Under the pieces are notes generated by a model, which was given only the letters and a program-made list of their open reading frames with translations, searched no databases and was not told the origin of the DNA. Of a DNA stretch of 42,721 nucleotides, positions 35,461 through 42,721 are shown one piece after another (the first letter of the stretch is position 1; each line of letters begins with the position of its first letter). A program made the position numbers and the translations under genes. The stretch is from Gammaproteobacteria bacterium (lineage in GTDB: Bacteria > Pseudomonadota > Gammaproteobacteria > Chromatiales > Chromatiaceae), in the NCBI GenBank assembly GCA_015490795.1, contig WFXD01000036.1, positions 1-42,721 on the forward strand. The letters are read 5' to 3'.

Positions 35461-35887
35461 TTCACGCCTGGGGAGCGAATTTCCAATGCCTGGCTATGCC
35501 ACGGCAGGCTCTGCCGGGCTTGATCTGCGCGCCATGCTGGATGAGCCATTAGAGCTGGCGCCAAGGCAGACAGAGCTGATCCCTGCCGGCTTTTCCCTCC
35601 ATATCGCCGACCCCGCCCTGGGCGCCATGATTCTGCCGCGTTCCGGGCTGGGCCATAAGCATGGCATCGTACTGGGCAACCTGGTTGGATTGATTGATTC
35701 GGACTACCAGGGGCAGATATTTGTCTCTTGCTGGAATCGGGGAGAGGGCACATTTAAGATCGGGGTAGGCGAACGCATAGCGCAATTGGTTATTGTTCCA
35801 GTGGTGCAGGCCAGCTTTGAGATTGTGGATGAGTTTATCGAAAGTGACCGGGGCACAGGCGGCTTTGGCCATTCAGGACGTCACTGA
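35429..35887 (+). CDS. dut: dUTP diphosphatase
   Basis: Dut hydrolyses dUTP to dUMP, keeping uracil out of DNA. The 152-residue protein starts [15 protein letters not shown] at ATG 35429, overlapping coaBC by 32 bp. The five dUTPase motifs are present: [35 protein letters not shown] and GTGGFGHSG. Trimeric type, normal length. Confidence 0.96.
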   Translation: MQKNIQLKILDSRLGSEFPMPGYATAGSAGLDLRAMLDEPLELAPRQTELIPAGFSLHIADPALGAMILPRSGLGHKHGIVLGNLVGLIDSDYQGQIFVSCWNRGEGTFKIGVGERIAQLVIVPVVQASFEIVDEFIESDRGTGGFGHSGRH

Positions 35888-35889
35888 CC

Positions 35890-39381
<3,492 letters not shown>

Positions 39382-39382
<1 letters not shown>

Positions 39383-39978
39383 TGGATAAAAAAATCCCGC
39401 GCAAACAGCAGATCCTCCAGGCACTGGCAGCCGAGCTGGAAAACAGCCCGGGGGAGCGCATCACCACAGCCACCCTCGCCCGCGCCGTGGGGGTGTCAGA
39501 GGCTGCACTCTACCGCCACTTTGCCAGCAAGGCCAAGATGTTCGAGGGGCTGATCGCCTTTGCTGAAGAGAGCATATTCACCCGCATCAACCAGATCATC
39601 GAAACAGAGCCGGACACCCGCCTCCGATGCGGTCGCATCCTCTATCTGTTACTCACCTTTGCCGACCGTAACCCAGGGATCACACGCATACTGCTGGGGG
39701 ATGCGCTGGTGGGAGAGACAGAACGCCTGCACACACGGGTAGGGCAGTTCTTTGCCAGAGTAGAGACACAATTCCGACAGATCTTGCGTGAGTCACGCCT
39801 GCGCGATGATATTGGCATCTCATCCAGCCCGGAGGTGGGTGCAGGGCTAATGCTGGCCCTGATAGAGGGACGCTTGCAGCAGTTTCTCCGCACCCGTTTC
39901 AAAGTCTCGCCCACCGCTCATTGGGAAGAGCAGTGGAAGGTATTGGAGGCGGGGTTATTTATAGCCCAACCTCAATAA
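39382..39978 (+). CDS. slmA: Nucleoid occlusion factor SlmA
   Basis: A TetR-family DNA-binding protein that blocks FtsZ assembly over the nucleoid. The 198-residue protein starts at ATG 39382 (a GTG three bases earlier is also in frame). The HTH is ITTATLARAVGVSEAALYRHFASKAKMFE, followed by the SlmA-type ILLGDALVGETERLHTRVGQF. It sits in its usual place at the end of the dut-algC-argB run. Confidence 0.95.
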
Positions 39979-40119
39979 GCCCAAACCGCCATTGACAATA
40001 ATGACTGATAAAACAATAGACTACAGCGCGCACCATGGTCGTTATGGCGCTACAGGTTTCCCATGTGATGGGAGGGGATTCAAGGGATACAATACATGTT
40101 TATGCATATGCTTTAGATA

Positions 40120-40362
40120 GTGGCAAGATTAGAAAGAGCTATATTACCCGGGTATCCTCATCATATTATTCAGCACGGCAATCATCGTCAGGAGGATTTC
40201 TTTTACAATGAAGACTACGAGATCTGTCTTGGCCTACTGAAAGAGTGGTGCAGAAAGGGGCAGGTGGCAATATGGGCCTACTGTCTGATGACAAAAAACC
40301 ATGCACATCTGATAGCGAAACAAGCGCATGAGCAGATGGGGAGTCTGTCGGACTTAGGATGA
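40120..40362 (+). pseudogene. Truncated REP-associated (Y1/HUH) transposase
   Basis: The first ~72 codons match the intact transposase at 42065 (LPGYPHHIIQHGNHRQEDFF; HUH-like HAH), and ~50 bp upstream are also shared. It begins with GTG. After the HUH strand the frame runs into family 1 copy R4 and stops, so the catalytic tyrosine and the C-terminal two thirds are missing. One extra lysine codon precedes the HUH motif. It is a dead copy unless used as a partial protein. Confidence 0.85.
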
Positions 40363-40448
40363 ACCGGCCACGGAAGTGGGAGAGCGGCTCAAATATCCCC
40401 GGTTTTTCGTTGCGCAGGCCCACTCTCTCGCTACAATCCACCGGCTCC
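40340..40448 (+). repeat. Family 1 element, copy R4 (internal deletion)
   Basis: The left end GGAGTCTGTCGGACTTAGGA and left arm are present, but about 50 bp of the right arm and the outer part of the right end are missing. The sequence jumps from GCAGGCCCACT to CTCGCTACAATCCACC. It abuts the broken transposase. Confidence 0.85.
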
Positions 40449-40514
40449 AGAGGTTGTGCAAGCATAGGGTTGCAGGGCAGCATTGAGAGCAAATAGCGAA
40501 AGATGGGGGCATAT

Positions 40515-41114
40515 ATGACCACGGCAAAAAAAAGTGCTGAGCAGCATACCTATTCAGACTACCTTAGCTGGCCAGATAATGAGAGATGGGAGATCATTAA
40601 TGGAGAAGCATATAACATGACCCCAGCTCCTGGCATTAGACACCAGAATGTTGCTGGTATGTTTTTCCGCATAATTGGAAACATGCTAGCGGGCAAGGCA
40701 TGCAGGCCATTTATAGCAGCAACGGATGTCGTTCTGTCTGAATGTGATGTTGTTCAGCCTGATGTAATAGTTGTCTGTGATGAGAAAAAGATCACGGAGG
40801 CCAACATACAAGGCCCCCCGGATCTTGTTGTAGAGGTACTCTCACCTTCCACAGCGCTCAAGGACAAGAGAGAGAAGAAAGCGCTATATGAGAAATCTGC
40901 TGTCAAAGAGTACATTATCATTGATCCCATTGAACTGTATGTGGAGAGATTTGTGCTCAGGGACAAGCGATACGGCGAGCCAGATATATTGGGTTCCCGG
41001 GAGGTGCTATCGCTTAACAGTCTTGAAGGGATAGAGTTTGCACTGTGGGAAGTTTTTGAGGTGAAAGCCCCGGATGCCACAGAGCAAAAGCCCCGGCCTG
41101 GCGAGGGGCGGTAA
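40515..41114 (+). CDS. Uma2-family (DUF820) PD-(D/E)XK nuclease-like protein
   Basis: A 199-residue protein starting MTTAKKSAEQHTYSDYLSWP (ATG 40515; 40503 also in frame). The Uma2 core is seen: RWEIINGEAYNMTPAPGIRHQ, VVQPDVIVVCD, and PPDLVVEVLSPSTALKDKREKK followed by YEKSAVKEYIIIDP. Together these give the PD...E.K pattern of a restriction-endonuclease fold. Such genes are common in mobile regions and their biological role is unclear. It lies between the two transposase copies. Confidence 0.85.
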   Translation: MTTAKKSAEQHTYSDYLSWPDNERWEIINGEAYNMTPAPGIRHQNVAGMFFRIIGNMLAGKACRPFIAATDVVLSECDVVQPDVIVVCDEKKITEANIQGPPDLVVEVLSPSTALKDKREKKALYEKSAVKEYIIIDPIELYVERFVLRDKRYGEPDILGSREVLSLNSLEGIEFALWEVFEVKAPDATEQKPRPGEGR

Positions 41115-41249
41115 TAGGGTAATAGCGGGAAAATGAGGCTCAGATCCCTTTTTCCTTCAGGGGCCACTGATTAGTTTTGGTGGCACAGTGAATAAATCGA
41201 GTCTGACCATATTTTTTCGACTTAACGAACAGCACGACAATACATAATC

Positions 41250-41669
41250 ATGTCAAATCAAGATATCCGCTGGCAGCAACGATACAGACAGTTTAAGAAG
41301 GCCTACGGTCAGCTGGACAGCGCAATGAAACTGATGGCCGAGCGAGAATTGACCCAGTTGGAAAAACAAGGCGTGATACAGGCTTTCGAATACACCTATG
41401 AGCTTGCCTGGAATTCACTGAAAGACTACCTGCTATGGCAAGGTGTTACCGACATCGTGGGCTCACGTGACACCATACGAGAAAGCTTCAGCAGAGGCCT
41501 GGTCGCAGATGGCGAAGGCTGGATGGAAATGTTAATTGACCGAAACAGAACCTCACATACCTACAATGAAGAAACGGCTGAATCGATATTGAGCAATATA
41601 CGAAATAGATACCACCAACTGTTCAGCAACCTGGATGAAAAGCTGAATCAGCTCGCTAAAGTGCTATGA
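41250..41669 (+). CDS. HEPN-domain protein of HEPN/MNT toxin-antitoxin pair (HI0074 type)
   Basis: A 139-residue helical protein of the nucleotidyltransferase substrate-binding (HI0074) family. The RX4H motif RNRTSH (98-103) sits in LIDRNRTSHTYNEETA; VIQAFEYTYELAWNSLKDYL is conserved. In active HEPN proteins this motif can cut RNA. It overlaps the MNT gene by 4 bp. Confidence 0.88.
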   Translation: MSNQDIRWQQRYRQFKKAYGQLDSAMKLMAERELTQLEKQGVIQAFEYTYELAWNSLKDYLLWQGVTDIVGSRDTIRESFSRGLVADGEGWMEMLIDRNRTSHTYNEETAESILSNIRNRYHQLFSNLDEKLNQLAKVL

Positions 41670-42001
41670 GCGCAGCCGCCCGAAAGGTAGAATCAGACTT
41701 TGGCTTGAGCAGCAAAGCCATCTCGAAAATTCGTGAGGTATTTTCAGAAAACCCAGCAGTAGAGCAAGTCATAATCTACGGCTCAAGAGCCAAAGGTGAT
41801 CACAGACCGGAGTCAGACATAGATCTAACCATAACAGGGTCAGCCGCCACATGGCACGATCTGCAAACAATCGAGCTAAAGATTGACGACTTGCTACTGC
41901 CCTATAAGGCAGACCTGTCATTGTATGACCATATCGATAACGAAAACCTGATTGACCACATAAAAAAGGTCGGGAAAGTATTCTATGAGAAAGCCAACTA
42001 A
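41666..42001 (+). CDS. MNT-type minimal nucleotidyltransferase
   Basis: A 111-residue protein with the nucleotidyltransferase signature YGSRAKGDHRPESDIDLTI (catalytic D51 and D53 after GS 39-40). It pairs with the preceding HEPN gene. In studied HEPN/MNT pairs the MNT enzyme silences the HEPN toxin by adding AMP to a tyrosine. Translation is probably coupled by the 4 bp overlap. Confidence 0.9.
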   Translation: MSAAARKVESDFGLSSKAISKIREVFSENPAVEQVIIYGSRAKGDHRPESDIDLTITGSAATWHDLQTIELKIDDLLLPYKADLSLYDHIDNENLIDHIKKVGKVFYEKAN

Positions 42002-42064
42002 AAGAGAGCAAAAATTCAAGCGAACTCAAGGAACACAATACATATTTATGCTGCTACTTCGATA

Positions 42065-42592
42065 ATGGCAAGATTAGCAAGAGTCATATTGCCCGGGTGT
42101 CCTCATCATATTGCTCAGCGCGGCAATCGCCGTCAGGAGGTTTTCTTTTGTGATGAAGACTACGAGATCTATCTTGGCCTATTGAAGGAGTGGTGTAGAA
42201 AGGAGCAGGTGGCAATATGGGCCTACTGTCTGATGACAAACCACATACATCTGATAGTGAAACTGAACAAGGGTTCCAATTTGAGTAAGGCCATTGCTGA
42301 AACGCACAGGCGGTACACGCGGATGATTAACTTTTGTGAAAATTGGCGAGGGTGCTTATGGCAGGGGCGATTTTCTTCCTTTCCGATGGACGAAAGCTGG
42401 TTGTTAAGGGCGGCGGCTTATGTTGAATTGAACCCTGTGAAGGCAGGAGTGGTAAAAGAACCTTGGGACTACAAGTGGAGCAGTGTTCATGCACATTTAT
42501 CAGGAAATGATAAGCAAGGAATTATAGAGGCCAAAGAGCTATTGGAGCTGGCTGGCGATTGGAAGCATTATCTAGGAGTCTGTCGGACTTAG
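42065..42592 (+). CDS. REP-associated tyrosine transposase (Y1/HUH, RAYT)
   Basis: A 175-residue single-domain transposase. It has the opening LPGCPHHIAQRGNRRQEVFF, the HUH metal site NHIHLIV, and the conserved tyrosine region AETHRRYTRMINF, followed by GCLWQGRFSS and AAAYVELNPVKAGVV. All parts expected of an active RAYT are present. The last codons (VCRT, stop TAG) come from the end of family 1 repeat R5, so gene and repeat are physically joined, as for RAYTs and their cognate palindromes. Confidence 0.92.
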   Translation: MARLARVILPGCPHHIAQRGNRRQEVFFCDEDYEIYLGLLKEWCRKEQVAIWAYCLMTNHIHLIVKLNKGSNLSKAIAETHRRYTRMINFCENWRGCLWQGRFSSFPMDESWLLRAAAYVELNPVKAGVVKEPWDYKWSSVHAHLSGNDKQGIIEAKELLELAGDWKHYLGVCRT

Positions 42593-42721
42593 GTGGATTG
42601 TAGCGAGGGAGTGGGAGAGTGAGCGCAAATATTCCCGGTTTTGAGGCGCATAGTGGGCCTACGCAACGAAAAACCGGGGATATTTGAGCCGCTCTCCCAC
42701 TTCCGCAGCCAGTTCATCCTA
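42574..42721 (-). repeat. Family 1 palindromic element, copy R5 (cut by window end)
   Basis: It begins AGGAGTCTGTCGGACTTAGG within the last codons of the transposase and is cut ~15 bp before its other end. It has the same orientation as R1; 42587-42721 match 1-135 with only two differences. Confidence 0.92.

Overview
The window looks like chromosomal DNA of a gammaproteobacterium with a respiratory, facultatively anaerobic life. The evidence is gene order and content: yebC-ruvCAB-ybgC-tolQRAB-pal-cpoB, coaBC-dut-algC-argB-slmA, an E. coli-type M1 aminopeptidase, and the O2-independent ubiquinone genes ubiU, ubiV and ubiT. The species cannot be named from the sequence alone. Both ends of the window lie inside copies of the same ~165 bp palindromic repeat, as expected for a contig broken at a dispersed repeat.

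Layout. 1-2.2 kb: a repeat copy, a TatD-associated-type radical SAM protein and an exported pentaheme cytochrome of OmcE-like character. 2.4-11.5 kb: housekeeping genes (yebC, Holliday junction resolvase, Tol-Pal envelope machine, hslR, grxC). 11.6-14.3 kb: pepN. 14.3-20.9 kb: a seven-gene cytochrome island. It holds four proteins with c7-type triheme modules (three with one module, one with two), then an inner-membrane set made of a triheme protein, a diheme cytochrome b and an octaheme cytochrome with CX3CH and CX4CH sites. 21-22.4 kb: a signal peptidase I homologue that lacks the usual catalytic lysine. 23-26.6 kb: yhcC-ubiU-ubiV and the opposing ubiT. 27-29 kb: a fused MenC-MenE menaquinone enzyme. 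29-33.9 kb: a monoheme cytochrome, a cardiolipin synthase, acetate kinase, a permease-like protein and a DUF5658-like protein. 34.2-40 kb: coaBC-dut-algC-argB-slmA. 40-42.7 kb: an accessory end with one broken and one intact REP-associated (Y1/HUH) transposase, an Uma2-type nuclease and a HEPN/MNT toxin-antitoxin pair.

How it fits together. The cytochrome b plus octaheme plus triheme set could take electrons from the membrane quinol pool. The triheme-module proteins (at least one a lipoprotein) could carry them across the periplasm, and the OmcE-like protein is a candidate for an extracellular carrier. UbiUVT would supply ubiquinone without oxygen and MenC-MenE points to menaquinone as well, so quinones of two potentials may feed the chain. 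A perfect FNR/CRP-type palindrome lies in the divergent promoter of the cytochrome island, and a weaker one lies before yhcC-ubiUV. The extracellular electron transfer role is an inference; no porin or outer-membrane conduit gene is visible here.

Three families of small dispersed elements decorate the intergenic spaces. Family 1 is a ~165 bp palindrome with 19 bp ends (five copies plus a relic), and it abuts both transposase copies. Family 2 has ends reading CCTAGAAAAATCAGTTGAGC (two copies). Family 3 carries three 21 bp tandem units (two copies).
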